From the NCBI GenBank assembly GCA_039197915.1, contig JBCCTV010000001.1, positions 10,384 through 74,383 of the forward strand: a stretch of 64,000 bases of DNA, written 5' to 3'. Numbering within the stretch: position 1 is the stretch's first letter; every line of letters starts with the position of its first letter. The notes under the pieces are model-generated. The model was given only the letters and a program-made list of their open reading frames with translations. It made no database searches and was not told the origin of the DNA. This DNA comes from JAJFFW01 sp039197915. Its GTDB lineage: Bacteria > Pseudomonadota > Alphaproteobacteria > Caulobacterales > Parvularculaceae. The translations under genes were made by a program, and so were the position numbers. This document shows, piece after piece, positions 36,135 to 44,809 of the stretch.

Positions 36135-38677
36135 CCGCGTTTTGGTGGACGCTCCGCACGCTTCTGAGCGATTGGCGCCGCCGTCCAGCCCAAGCGTTGA
36201 TGTTTTTGGCGGGCCTCGCCTCGGCGACGGCACTTTTCTCAGGCGTCCAAGCCTTGAACTTTCAAGCCCGCCAAAGCTACGCTGAAGCCGCCTCGCAATT
36301 GGGCGGCGCCCAGCTTGCATCCGTCCGTACACCAAGCGAAACGCCATTTGACCAGCGCGCCTTCATCGCGCTTAGAAAAGCCGGGTATAAAGTCTCGCCC
36401 GTGGTCGAGGGCGATATCTTAATCGGCCGCCAGCCGATAACCGTTATTGGCATTGATTTGGCGACGCTGCCAGCGGCGGCCGCCGGCGATAGTCTGCAGG
36501 CCATCGGGGGAAACGGCAGACAGTTAAGCGCAAACACCGACCTCGAGACTATACAGCCTGCGGATTTTTTGCTGCCGCCTGGCGTTGGCCTTGTCGCCCC
36601 TGAGACGCTCACGAAACTCTCGGCAAACGAGGGCGATCGGCTGCGCTCGTCGACTGACCAATTGCTGCCGCCGCTCCAGACCTCGGCGGGGATCACCCCA
36701 GACACGATCATTACAGACATCGCGCCCGCGCAAATGCTCCTATCCTTAGGGGGAAAAATTTCGAGGCTCCTCGTCGACGAAACCCAGGCGACCGGCCTCC
36801 CTCCCCTCGCCAAAGCGCTGGGCGACCTTGAAACGACAGCGCTTAAAGGTCTGGCGCCCGCCGGATTGGCGCTGAATAAACCGACCAACACGAACGACAT
36901 GTCGCGACTGACGGATAGCTTCCATTTGAATCTTACAGCATTCGGGTTTTTGTCGTTTTTTGTCGGCCTACTGATCGTACACGGCGCCGTGGGCCTCGTC
37001 TTTGAGCAGCGGCGAACGTTAATGCGGACGATGCGCGCTTGCGGCGTCTCATCAAAATCCCTGACGATCGCCGCCGCGACCGAGCTGCTTCTGCTCGCGA
37101 CGGCCGCCGGGGCCGTGGGCCTCGCGATCGGATATACGGTTGCGGGCGCACTCTTGCCGGACGTGGCGGTCAGCCTACGGAGCCTATACGGTGCGAAAGT
37201 TGCGGGCGCCCTCGCCTTCCGGCCCACTTGGCTCGCCCTCGGCTTATTTATCGCCGTTGCGGGCGCGGCCGCGGCCGCAGCGGGCAGCCTTTACAAGACC
37301 TGGAAACTGCCCGTCCTCGCGCCTGGCAAACCCACGGCCTGGCGCGCCGCTGAACAACAAACAATCAAACGAAACGCCCTTTTTGCGGGCTTTTTCTTCG
37401 CAACGGCCCTGGGGCTTCTCCTCGCCGCCGGCGGCTTATTCGCCGGGTTCGCCCTCATGGGCGCAAGCCTCCTCGCTGCGGCGCTTATACTGCCAGCGAT
37501 TTTGTCCGTCCTCCTACGACTTGCGGAGGCGAACGCCAGCGGGCCCATTGTGCGCTGGTTTTTTGCCGATGGACGCCAACAACTGCCCTCAATTTCCTTG
37601 GCGTTGCAGGCCCTCCTGATCGCCCTTGCGGTCAATATCGGCGTCGGGTCGATGGTCGGCGGGTTTCGCGCAACGTTCCTCGGCTGGCTCGACCAACGTT
37701 TAGCGGCTGAGCTTTACGTGAACGCCGGCGCCCCCGGCCGCGCCATTGAGATGCGCGCCCTCCTTGAGGCCCAAGACGCTGTGACAGCAATCCTGCCGCT
37801 CGCCTTTGCGAGTACGCGATTTAATGATCTGCCAGCGGAACTTTACGGATTTACGGACCACGAGACCTACCGCGACAGCTGGCCGCTGCTGGCGCAAAAC
37901 CCTGGCGCTTGGGATAGGGTGACGTCCGGCGAGGCGATATTCATCAATGAGCAGCTTTTTCGCGGGGACGACATTAAAGTTGGCGAGCGGATCACACTGG
38001 AAGCGCCCACAGGCCCCTGGGCGGTTGAGGTCGCCGGCGTCTATTCCGATTACGGCAACACCCGCGCCCAGTTTATGGTTGCGGTCGACACGCTCAAAGG
38101 CCGTTGGCCTGACGCCCAGGGGGACCTTTTTATTCTCCGCGTAGAAAAAGAGAGCGTCGATAGGGTCGCGCAGCTCCTAACGGAGCGGTTTCAATTGACC
38201 GACAGCGATCTCATCAACCAAACGGACTTGAAGGCGCTGTCTGAAACAATCTTTGAAAAGACATTCACGGTGACGGCTGCACTGAACGTGTTAACGTTGG
38301 TGGTTGCGGGCGTGGCGCTATTAACGGGCCTTTTGTCCTTGGCGACGGCGCGGCTGCCGCAAGTCGCTCCTTTATGGGCGTGCGGATTAACGCGTCGGCG
38401 GCTTGCGCTCCTTGACCTCCTGAAAACCTTAAGCCTCGCCGCAGTAACGAGTATTTTAGCGATACCCTTAGGCGTCGCGGTTGCATGGATGCTGACGGCG
38501 ATCATCAATGTGGAAGCCTTTGGCTGGCGTCTACCGCTGCACCATTTCCCGGACCAGTGGGCCGGACTGATCATACTCGCCGTCGCCATCGCCGCCCTCT
38601 CATCAGCGCCGGTGACAGCGGCCCTGTGGCGCGCGTCGCCAACGCGACTGATAAAGGTCTTTGCAGATGAACGGTAA
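36131..38677 (+). CDS. ABC transporter permease, FtsX/MacB type (YbbP-like)
   Basis: The 848-residue permease starts with GTG 36131, overlapping the upstream ATPase stop. One N-terminal helix (ALMFLAGLASATALFSGVQA) is followed by a large periplasmic domain (~residues 45-270). Then comes a first FtsX block of helices (FGFLSFFVGLLIVHGAVGLV onward), further central helices, a second periplasmic domain (~residues 530-700) and a final FtsX block near the C-terminus (LNVLTLVVAGVALLTGLLSLATA). The duplicated FtsX layout matches the large YbbP-type permeases partnered with LolD-like ATPases. Its last 11 bases overlap the start of the secreted AttH-like gene. Confidence 0.88.
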   Translation: MTAFWWTLRTLLSDWRRRPAQALMFLAGLASATALFSGVQALNFQARQSYAEAASQLGGAQLASVRTPSETPFDQRAFIALRKAGYKVSPVVEGDILIGRQPITVIGIDLATLPAAAAGDSLQAIGGNGRQLSANTDLETIQPADFLLPPGVGLVAPETLTKLSANEGDRLRSSTDQLLPPLQTSAGITPDTIITDIAPAQMLLSLGGKISRLLVDETQATGLPPLAKALGDLETTALKGLAPAGLALNKPTNTNDMSRLTDSFHLNLTAFGFLSFFVGLLIVHGAVGLVFEQRRTLMRTMRACGVSSKSLTIAAATELLLLATAAGAVGLAIGYTVAGALLPDVAVSLRSLYGAKVAGALAFRPTWLALGLFIAVAGAAAAAAGSLYKTWKLPVLAPGKPTAWRAAEQQTIKRNALFAGFFFATALGLLLAAGGLFAGFALMGASLLAAALILPAILSVLLRLAEANASGPIVRWFFADGRQQLPSISLALQALLIALAVNIGVGSMVGGFRATFLGWLDQRLAAELYVNAGAPGRAIEMRALLEAQDAVTAILPLAFASTRFNDLPAELYGFTDHETYRDSWPLLAQNPGAWDRVTSGEAIFINEQLFRGDDIKVGERITLEAPTGPWAVEVAGVYSDYGNTRAQFMVAVDTLKGRWPDAQGDLFILRVEKESVDRVAQLLTERFQLTDSDLINQTDLKALSETIFEKTFTVTAALNVLTLVVAGVALLTGLLSLATARLPQVAPLWACGLTRRRLALLDLLKTLSLAAVTSILAIPLGVAVAWMLTAIINVEAFGWRLPLHHFPDQWAGLIILAVAIAALSSAPVTAALWRASPTRLIKVFADER

Positions 38678-39806
38678 ACGGACGATTTTGGCGTTGGCTT
38701 TGCATGTGGCTTTTGCTGCAGGCTTTTTTGCCTTTGGCTCGGTCGGCGCGAGGGCGCAAGGCTTCGCCTCGCTCGCCCAGGACGCAGATGGCTTCAAAAC
38801 GGTGACGCCAGGGCGCGCATTTTCCTTTCCCGCCGACCATGCGCCCCATGACGGATATCGCATCGAATGGTGGTACCTGACGGCGAACCTGACAGATGCC
38901 GAGGGCCGGGCCTATGGCGCCCAGTGGACGCTCTTTCGGGCGAAGCTCGCTGGCGGCGGCGAAGATAAGGAAAGTTCAACCGCCGGCGACACCTGGTCAT
39001 CGCCTTATCTCTTTATGGCGCACGCGGCCCTGACGAGCGAAGACAGCCACACCCATGCTGAACGGTTCGCGAGGGCAGGCCTTGGCCAGGCTGGCGTCAC
39101 GACAGCGCCTTTTTCGGCGTATATTGACGATTGGCGCTTTGAACAAACCTCAGAGAGCGGATTGAATGCCGCCCGGGTGGTCGCGCGCGGTGATGACTTC
39201 TCCTATGACTTGTCCATTAAAACCGATGCGGCGCCCGTGCTCCAGGGGGAGGCCGGCTACAGCCTAAAAGCGCTCAGCGGCCAGGCGTCATATTATTATA
39301 GCCAACCCTTCTTTACCCTGACGGGCGCCATTACGCTTGACGGAAAAGAAATCCCGGTCACGGGAAACGCCTGGATGGACCGCGAGTGGTCAAGCCAACT
39401 GCTCTCAAAGACACAGACCGGCTGGGACTGGTTTTCCCTGCACCTTGATACGGGCGAAAAAGTGATGGCGTTTCGCCTGCGCGACACGGCCGTTGACGCT
39501 TACGTTTCTGGCGGGTGGATTAATGCAGACGGCGCGCCTGAGCCCTTGACCGGGAAGGCGATTGAGATCACGCCGTTAAACCCGCCACGAAAAAACGCCG
39601 CCGGCGCACCGACCCGCTGGCGCATTACTATTCCTTCTAAGGACTTATCGATTGAAGCCACAGCGCTTAACCAGCGCAGCTGGATGCGAACGTCTTTCCC
39701 CTATTGGGAGGGGCCGATTAAGCTTTCAGGGAGCCATGGCGGCGTCGGCTACCTGGAAATGACGGGCTACACTGCGCCCGCTGAGAAGCGCCGCGCACAA
39801 CGCTGA
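38667..39806 (+). CDS. Secreted AttH/CrtC-like (carotenoid 1,2-hydratase fold) protein
   Basis: The 379-residue protein starts at ATG 38667, inside the end of the permease gene. It has a signal peptide (ALALHVAFAAGFFAFGSVGARAQ). The hallmarks are HDGYRIEWWYLTANLTD, GAQWTLFRAKL, the later QPFFTLTGAI and MDREWSSQLL, typical of the AttH / predicted secreted hydrolase family (COG5621) with a double lipocalin-like beta fold. Family members usually sit next to a LolD-type ATPase and an FtsX-type permease, exactly as here, so the protein is probably the periplasmic component of that transporter. Hydratase activity should not be assumed. No lipobox Cys is visible. Confidence 0.85.
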   Translation: MNGKRTILALALHVAFAAGFFAFGSVGARAQGFASLAQDADGFKTVTPGRAFSFPADHAPHDGYRIEWWYLTANLTDAEGRAYGAQWTLFRAKLAGGGEDKESSTAGDTWSSPYLFMAHAALTSEDSHTHAERFARAGLGQAGVTTAPFSAYIDDWRFEQTSESGLNAARVVARGDDFSYDLSIKTDAAPVLQGEAGYSLKALSGQASYYYSQPFFTLTGAITLDGKEIPVTGNAWMDREWSSQLLSKTQTGWDWFSLHLDTGEKVMAFRLRDTAVDAYVSGGWINADGAPEPLTGKAIEITPLNPPRKNAAGAPTRWRITIPSKDLSIEATALNQRSWMRTSFPYWEGPIKLSGSHGGVGYLEMTGYTAPAEKRRAQR

Positions 39807-39900
39807 CCCGGTGCAAACTCCCGTTGCCGTCAATATTCCGCATAAGGAATAGAAAAACGCGCAGATAGCGCCCAGCCATGCGCTGATCGGAATCGCACAG

Positions 39901-40014
39901 TGGCTCTAGCGTTTTCCGACCAAGTGGAAACCGGTTGGGGGCCAAGAAAACGCGAAAAAACAAAAAATCTAAAGCAACGAAGCGACTCAGATTGGGGCGA
40001 AGTTGCTCTAGATT
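39901..40014 (+). repeat. Dispersed intergenic repeat, best-preserved copy
   Basis: This ~114-bp element starts near CTCTAGCGTTTTCCGACCAA, contains CCAAGAAAACGCGA and ends GCGAAGTTGCTCTAG. Flanking CTCTAG(C) sequences occur at both ends. A second good copy lies inverted at 48659-48764 and a diverged copy at 24030-24112. It is restricted to intergenic space. Similar elements are familiar from alphaproteobacterial genomes; function is unknown. Confidence 0.75.
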
Positions 40015-40039
40015 ATCGAAGCGCGATGACTCGCTAGAC

Positions 40040-41350
40040 TTATGACTGGGCGAACTCCGGATAGGCCTCTAACCCAAGCTCCGCCTTATCGAGGCCGAGG
40101 CGCTCATGCTCAACGCTTGCTCGCAGACCGATCGAGAATTTCAGCGCATACCACAACAACGCGCTGAAGGCGCATACAAACACGCCCACCATGGCGACGC
40201 CCACAAACTGACCGACAAAACTCGCCGTATCATCCGTCCACGGAACAATCATTGTCCCCCATATGCCGCATACGAGGTGGGCGGGGATCGCGCCGACAAC
40301 ATCATCAATCTTGAACCGGTCCAGCAGTGGGATCGATAGCGTTACCAGAGCGCCGCCGACGCCGCCGATCAGCACTGCCTGCCAAATGACCGGTTCCAAC
40401 GGTTGGGCGGTGATCGCCACGAGCCCGCCAATGGCGCCGTTCAGCACGACCGTTAAGTCGACCTTGGAATAGACAAAACGCGTCATGGCGAGCGCGGCGA
40501 CCACGCCGCCGCAAGCAGCCATATTGGTGTTGACGATGATTTTCGCGACGGACAGTGAATCGGTAACCGTGCCGAAAGCCAATTGCGACCCGCCGTTAAA
40601 GCCAAACCAGCCGAGCCAGAGAATGAATGTGCCAAGCGTTGCAAGCGGCAACGACGACCCCGGGAACGCCGCCGGCGGACGGCCTTCAGGGTACTTACCG
40701 TCCCGGGGCCCGAGAATAAGCGCGCCGGTGAGCGCGGCCCAACCGCCAGTGGAGTGCACCAACGTTGAGCCAGCAAAGTCGCCGAAGCTCCAGCGGGTGT
40801 GCAAATATCCCCCGCCCCATTTCCAAGAGGCGACAATCGGGTAAATCAAGCCCGTCAGTACGGCAACAAACAGAAGAAACGGGGCGAGCTTAATGCGTTC
40901 GGCGAGTGTTCCAGAAACAATAGAGGCCGCCGTCGCCACAAACACCATCTGGAAAAACCAGTCCGAATAGGCGCCGTAGCCTAGACCCACCGGGTCGTCG
41001 TCAGTGTTGAGCGTGAAAAAGAGTTTGAACGGCGCGATCAGACCGCCTTCTTCAATGCCGTAGATCATGTTGTACCCGATGATCCAAACAGCGAGCCCGG
41101 CCACCGAATAAAGCGAGATATTCTTCAAACAAATCGTGGCAGCGTTCTTGGCGCGCACGAGCCCCGCCTCCAACATGCAAAAGCCCGCCGCCATAAACAT
41201 GACCACCATGCCGCTCAGCAAAAACAACAGCGTGTTGAAGATGACCACCGCCGATTCGGTCGCCGGTTGGATATCCTGGGCGCTTGCGCTTGAAACAAGT
41301 GAGAAGAAACCAGCGCCGCATACAACGGTCGCTAACTGCGCGCGAGTCAT
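40040..41350 (-). CDS. amtB: Ammonium transporter AmtB
   Basis: This is an NH4+/NH3 channel of the Amt/Rh family, 436 residues from ATG 41350 preceded by AAAGGA. The frame extends further upstream but that part is not plausible. A cleavable signal peptide (LATVVCGAGFFSLVSSASAQ) is followed by about eleven hydrophobic segments. Family motifs visible: FMAAGFCMLEAGLVRAKNA, WSFGDFAGSTLVHSTGGWAAL (the Asp and His around the pore), FGFNGGSQLAFG, and the C-terminal cytoplasmic tail. No glnK/PII gene is adjacent, though amtB is commonly paired with one. It is divergent from ubiH with about 190 bp between starts; no convincing sigma-54 site was found there. Confidence 0.95.
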   Translation of the reverse strand: MTRAQLATVVCGAGFFSLVSSASAQDIQPATESAVVIFNTLLFLLSGMVVMFMAAGFCMLEAGLVRAKNAATICLKNISLYSVAGLAVWIIGYNMIYGIEEGGLIAPFKLFFTLNTDDDPVGLGYGAYSDWFFQMVFVATAASIVSGTLAERIKLAPFLLFVAVLTGLIYPIVASWKWGGGYLHTRWSFGDFAGSTLVHSTGGWAALTGALILGPRDGKYPEGRPPAAFPGSSLPLATLGTFILWLGWFGFNGGSQLAFGTVTDSLSVAKIIVNTNMAACGGVVAALAMTRFVYSKVDLTVVLNGAIGGLVAITAQPLEPVIWQAVLIGGVGGALVTLSIPLLDRFKIDDVVGAIPAHLVCGIWGTMIVPWTDDTASFVGQFVGVAMVGVFVCAFSALLWYALKFSIGLRASVEHERLGLDKAELGLEAYPEFAQS

Positions 41351-41540
41351 TGTTTTTCCTTTGCTTTGTCCGTCGGTGGGCAAGCGTGAACGGTAGGGCT
41401 CTCTCTGACGCAATGCAACATTTTCGTCAGGCGCTGCGTCTTTGGCTAAGCGCAAACCGTAGGCGCCTGTCCTAGCGACGGGGCGCCGCACGACTGTTCC
41501 GGGGGTGGAAATACCAGCGTCGCGTCGCCAAACTAGCGTT

Positions 41541-42776
41541 ATGAAAGATCATTTCGACATCTGCATCATTGGCGGTGGTTTGGCGGGCGGCCTGGCGTCG
41601 TTGGCGCTCTCCGACGCTGGGTTTTCCTGCGCCGTTATTGACAGTCAAAACCCAAAGACCATGCGAGACGCGCAGTTTGACGGGCGCACGACGGCAATCG
41701 CCTACGCCAATGCGCGGATGTTTACGCGGCTCGGTCTTTGGGAGCGGATCGCGCCCTATGCCTCACCTATCAATGACATTCTGGTGACGGATGGACGCGC
41801 CGACACCCGCTTCCGGCGCGGTCACGTCTCCGCGCTTGGGCTCCATTTTGATTCATCAGAGCTTGAGACCGGCGCGCCGCTTGGCTGGATTGTCGAGAAC
41901 GTTGGGATGCGGAACGTCATTTTCGATGAAATCGCCGACAACGACAATATTGCGCTCTTTGCGCCCGCCCGCCGCACGAAGCTCGATATTTCCACGCGGC
42001 GCGCCGTTGTCACACTCGACGACGGCAGAGAAGTGAGCGCCGATTTGTTGGTTGCGGCGGACGGCAAGAAATCCCAAACCCGGGCCGAGGCGGGCTTAAA
42101 AGTGACCCGCTGGAGCTACGGCCAAATGGGGATCGTTGCGACAGTCAGCCATGACCGGCCCCATAAGGGCGTCGCTCAGGAATTCTTTTTGCCGAGCGGC
42201 CCTTTTGCCATCCTACCCATGACAGGCGACCGGTCGTCGCTTGTCTGGACAGAAAAATCTGACCAGACGCCGGCCTACCTCTCCCTTGATAATGACGATT
42301 TCACCGCCGAGGTCGCCTCGCGGTTCGGACCCTACCTTGGCGACGTGCGCGCCGATGGTCCGCGCTTCGCGTATCCGCTCGGCTTTCACCTATCCCAGCG
42401 CCTCATCAGTCCCCGGATTGCTCTGATTGGCGACGCCGCCCGGGCGGTCCACCCAATTGCCGGCCAGGGGTTCAATCTCGGCATCAAAGACATTGCAGCG
42501 CTCACGGATGTCTTGACGGAGGCGCGCGGCGTCGGCCTGAACATCGGGGCCCACAATGTGCTTGAAAATTATCAAAGCTGGCGACGCTTTGACAGTGTCA
42601 TGCTTGCTCTTGGAACGGATGTTTTAAACCGGATCTTCTCCAATGATCTGGCGCCGCTACGCGCGGCGAGAGACATTGGCGCTGGCGTCGTCAACCAAAT
42701 CGGCCCTTTGCGCCGGTTTTTCATGCGCCAGGCGGGCGCTGACGTAGGCCGGTTGCCATCGCTCATTCGGCCCTGA
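41541..42776 (+). CDS. UbiH/UbiF/COQ6-family FAD-dependent hydroxylase (ubiquinone biosynthesis)
   Basis: The 411-residue protein starts at ATG 41541 (MKDHFDICIIGGG). It is a class A flavin monooxygenase acting on the ubiquinone ring. It has the N-terminal FAD motif CIIGGGLAGGLASLALSDAG, the mid-protein DLLVAADGKKSQTR (the DG motif), and the C-terminal FAD-ribose motif LIGDAARAVHPIAGQGFNLG with the UbiH signature. Length is normal. Which ring position is hydroxylated cannot be told from sequence. The stop codon lies inside a GAAA-loop hairpin. It is convergent with the aspartic protease gene. Confidence 0.9.
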   Translation: MKDHFDICIIGGGLAGGLASLALSDAGFSCAVIDSQNPKTMRDAQFDGRTTAIAYANARMFTRLGLWERIAPYASPINDILVTDGRADTRFRRGHVSALGLHFDSSELETGAPLGWIVENVGMRNVIFDEIADNDNIALFAPARRTKLDISTRRAVVTLDDGREVSADLLVAADGKKSQTRAEAGLKVTRWSYGQMGIVATVSHDRPHKGVAQEFFLPSGPFAILPMTGDRSSLVWTEKSDQTPAYLSLDNDDFTAEVASRFGPYLGDVRADGPRFAYPLGFHLSQRLISPRIALIGDAARAVHPIAGQGFNLGIKDIAALTDVLTEARGVGLNIGAHNVLENYQSWRRFDSVMLALGTDVLNRIFSNDLAPLRAARDIGAGVVNQIGPLRRFFMRQAGADVGRLPSLIRP

Positions 42777-42784
42777 AAAGGGCC
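42769..42784 (+). terminator. Hairpin overlapping the stop of the UbiH-family gene
   Basis: GGCCCT-GAAA-AGGGCC is a perfect 6-bp stem with a GNRA-type loop that includes the TGA stop. The following TTC is only a weak T-tract. It is placed between convergent genes and so plausibly ends transcription. Confidence 0.45.
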
Positions 42785-42822
42785 TTCACGATCCGCGAAG
42801 CGTTCGGTATCGTTGGTGAAAA

Positions 42823-43344
42823 TTATCCGCGTAGGATGAGTTCGTCGCCGCGGGCTTCAACGCTTGGCAGACGCGACAGGAAGCTCATGCCAAGGAGATT
42901 CACGCTCAGGCGATCATCCGGCAAAATATAAGCGTCGACATTTTCCAAGCGCAGGCCTTGGATTTCAATGGTTTCGACGAGAACGCGGGCGGCCCGCGCT
43001 TCGCCGTTCGCCGTGCGCACTGGCTCATCGAACTCTGCGCCGCCGCGCAAGATATTGGCGCGCTGGGCGTCCGTTTCGCGCAAGGCGACAAAGGTCGCGC
43101 CGGTATCGATTAAAAATTCCGTACGGCGATTATTTACGTCCGCAGCAACACGGAAGTGGCGATCCCGGTCGGCGATAATTCGCACTTCGCGACGCCATCC
43201 CGGCTGATAGGCCGAAAAGGCGTTGCCAGGCGTCGTTTGAGCGACAGGCGCGGCATTTTTAGCGGGTGCGTTTGCATCAATATACCGTACACCGACGGCT
43301 GAACCCGCAACACACAACGCAACAAAAACGAGCTCACTCCGCAT
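42823..43344 (-). CDS. Retroviral-type aspartic protease family protein (TIGR02281-like)
   Basis: The 173-residue protein has an N-terminal hydrophobic segment (LVFVALCVAGSAVGVRYI) that is a signal anchor. A periplasmic aspartic-protease-like domain follows. The catalytic motif FLIDTGATFVAL is intact, preceded by FRVAADVNNRRTEF. The C-terminal flap and strand region NLLGMSFLSRLPSVEARGDELIL is typical of the single-domain bacterial clan AA proteases, which act as dimers. Substrate is unknown. It stands alone and is convergent with the UbiH-family gene. Confidence 0.85.
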   Translation of the reverse strand: MRSELVFVALCVAGSAVGVRYIDANAPAKNAAPVAQTTPGNAFSAYQPGWRREVRIIADRDRHFRVAADVNNRRTEFLIDTGATFVALRETDAQRANILRGGAEFDEPVRTANGEARAARVLVETIEIQGLRLENVDAYILPDDRLSVNLLGMSFLSRLPSVEARGDELILRG

Positions 43345-43465
43345 ACTAAGCCTCGCCGCAGCCTACCGACGCGCCGCTCTTGGCGCCGTTCCACGTGCGA
43401 ACTTTGCTAAACCAAAGTAAAAAAAAGAGCCGGCGGATGATTAAAATTCCGCATGCCGCGTAACC

Positions 43466-44314
43466 TTAATCCAACGCTAAGACGTCGCGCATGGTGTAAA
43501 GGCCCGGCGCCTGGCGAGCGACCCAACGCGCAGCCGTGAGGGCGCCGTCGGCAAATAGCGCGCGATCAAGGGCGCGGTGAGAAAGCGTTAGGGTTTCGCG
43601 CTCGCCCAAAAATGAAACCGCGTGGTCGCCATAGACGCCGCCCCCGCGCGACACCGAAAAGCCGACAGCGCCCGTTTCGCGAGCCCCCGACCGATCGGCG
43701 GGCGCGCGGACGTGATCAAGGGGTGCGCCCCGGCCGATGGCGGCGGCTTCGCCCAACATCAACGCCGTTCCCGACGGCGCATCGACCTTTCGGCGGTGGT
43801 GTGTCTCCTCGATTTCGATGTCATACCGGGGGCCGAGGGCGCCCGCCGCTTTTTCAACGAGGGCCGCCAAAACCGTTACGCCGAGGCTCATATTCCGCGC
43901 TTTGACAATCGCCGCATGCTCGGCGGCTTTCGAAATCTTGGCGTCAGCCTCTGCGGTAAAGCCCGTCACCCCAATCACCATCGCAACGCCATGGTCGGCC
44001 GACGCGGCCGCTACGGTTGGCGTGACCTGCGGCAGGCTGAAGTCAATCACCACATCGGCCGTCGGTAGGACCCGCCCTATGTCAGCCAGACGGTGCACGG
44101 GCAGGCCGTCCATTTCACCGGGCTCGCTGGCAATACCGGCAATAATTTCAAGTGTTTCGGCAGGTTTTGCTTCTGCGCGCGCCGCACCGCCCGCGCTCGC
44201 TCCGTCTCCGCTGGTCTGGCGCGCGGCGGCAAGGATGGAGCGGCCCATGCGGCCGGTAGCGCCTGCGAGCAAGACTTTTAGGGGCGCGGGATTTGGCCCA
44301 GGCGGTCCGCCCAT
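43466..44314 (-). CDS. dapB: DapB, 4-hydroxy-tetrahydrodipicolinate reductase
   Basis: This enzyme of the lysine/diaminopimelate pathway reduces the DapA product with NAD(P)H. It is 282 residues from ATG 44314. That start is supported by a strong AAGGAGG ribosome site and replaces a longer frame beginning at 44365. The N-terminal nucleotide-binding motif is LLAGATGRMGRSIL, and DVVIDFSLPQVT follows. The catalytic His/Lys motif EETHHRRKVDAPSGTALMLGE is intact, as is the C-terminal GDHAVSFLGERETLTLSHRA. It is last in a minus-strand set after the GNAT and small helical genes. Confidence 0.95.
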   Translation of the reverse strand: MGGPPGPNPAPLKVLLAGATGRMGRSILAAARQTSGDGASAGGAARAEAKPAETLEIIAGIASEPGEMDGLPVHRLADIGRVLPTADVVIDFSLPQVTPTVAAASADHGVAMVIGVTGFTAEADAKISKAAEHAAIVKARNMSLGVTVLAALVEKAAGALGPRYDIEIEETHHRRKVDAPSGTALMLGEAAAIGRGAPLDHVRAPADRSGARETGAVGFSVSRGGGVYGDHAVSFLGERETLTLSHRALDRALFADGALTAARWVARQAPGLYTMRDVLALD

Positions 44315-44430
44315 AGGGCCCTCCTTCGAAAAAAGTGAGAGTAATGCCTTTAGGGCTCTTACCACGATCGCTAGACGGTGGATAAGCCGCCAGTACCATT
44401 TGGCGACTGGCCAGATAAACCTAATCGGCC

Positions 44431-44796
44431 CTAGCGTTCGTTGGACTTTGCGTCTTTTACCCGTAGCCGAAAGCGTCTGGCGTTTGCGCGCGCACGTTTA
44501 TAGCCCGGTCCTACCAAGGCGAACGCCGTTTCAACGAGGGCGCTGTTTCCAGATAGAGCGCCAGAATATCCAAACCAACCGAAACGATTTTGGCCGAGGA
44601 GCACCTTTGTGGCAGCTTGAAACCCATCTAGCGCCACCTCAAATTTTTCTTGAACCATACGGAGATCTTCTGACCGCGGCCGAAAATCCCCGTCCGCCGC
44701 TCGATAGGCGAGGTCGGCGCTTCGCATGGCGACGGTAAAACCGGCATCGTTAAACGCCTTGAGCGAGGCCCAATAGAAATCACACACAGGCGTCAC
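44431..44796 (-). CDS. Small helical protein, possibly phasin-like
   Basis: This is a 121-residue protein of predominantly amphipathic helical character. The motifs FYWASLKAFNDAGFTVAMRS and VQEKFEVALDGFQAATKVLL are reminiscent of phasin domains, which coat polyhydroxyalkanoate granules. I cannot confirm the family. The C-terminus is very basic (YKRARANARRFRLRVKDAKS). It follows the GNAT gene by 13 bp and precedes dapB by about 116 bp on the same strand. No signal peptide is seen. The gene is supported by position and frame; its function is a guess. Confidence 0.55.
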   Translation of the reverse strand: MTPVCDFYWASLKAFNDAGFTVAMRSADLAYRAADGDFRPRSEDLRMVQEKFEVALDGFQAATKVLLGQNRFGWFGYSGALSGNSALVETAFALVGPGYKRARANARRFRLRVKDAKSNER

Positions 44797-44809
44797 TCAC
44801 TCGCTTCCG

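Noticed and set aside
38667..39806. Genuine carotenoid hydratase CrtC
   Set aside because: No carotenoid genes are nearby. The LolD/FtsX-type neighbours identify the AttH branch of the family.
41351..41540. Sigma-54 promoter for amtB
   Set aside because: A TTGCA-like motif is present near 41412, but the paired GG element is not at the required spacing.
43737..44738. 333-codon plus-strand frame
   Set aside because: It is antisense to dapB and the small helical gene, both of which are supported by homology and a strong ribosome site.
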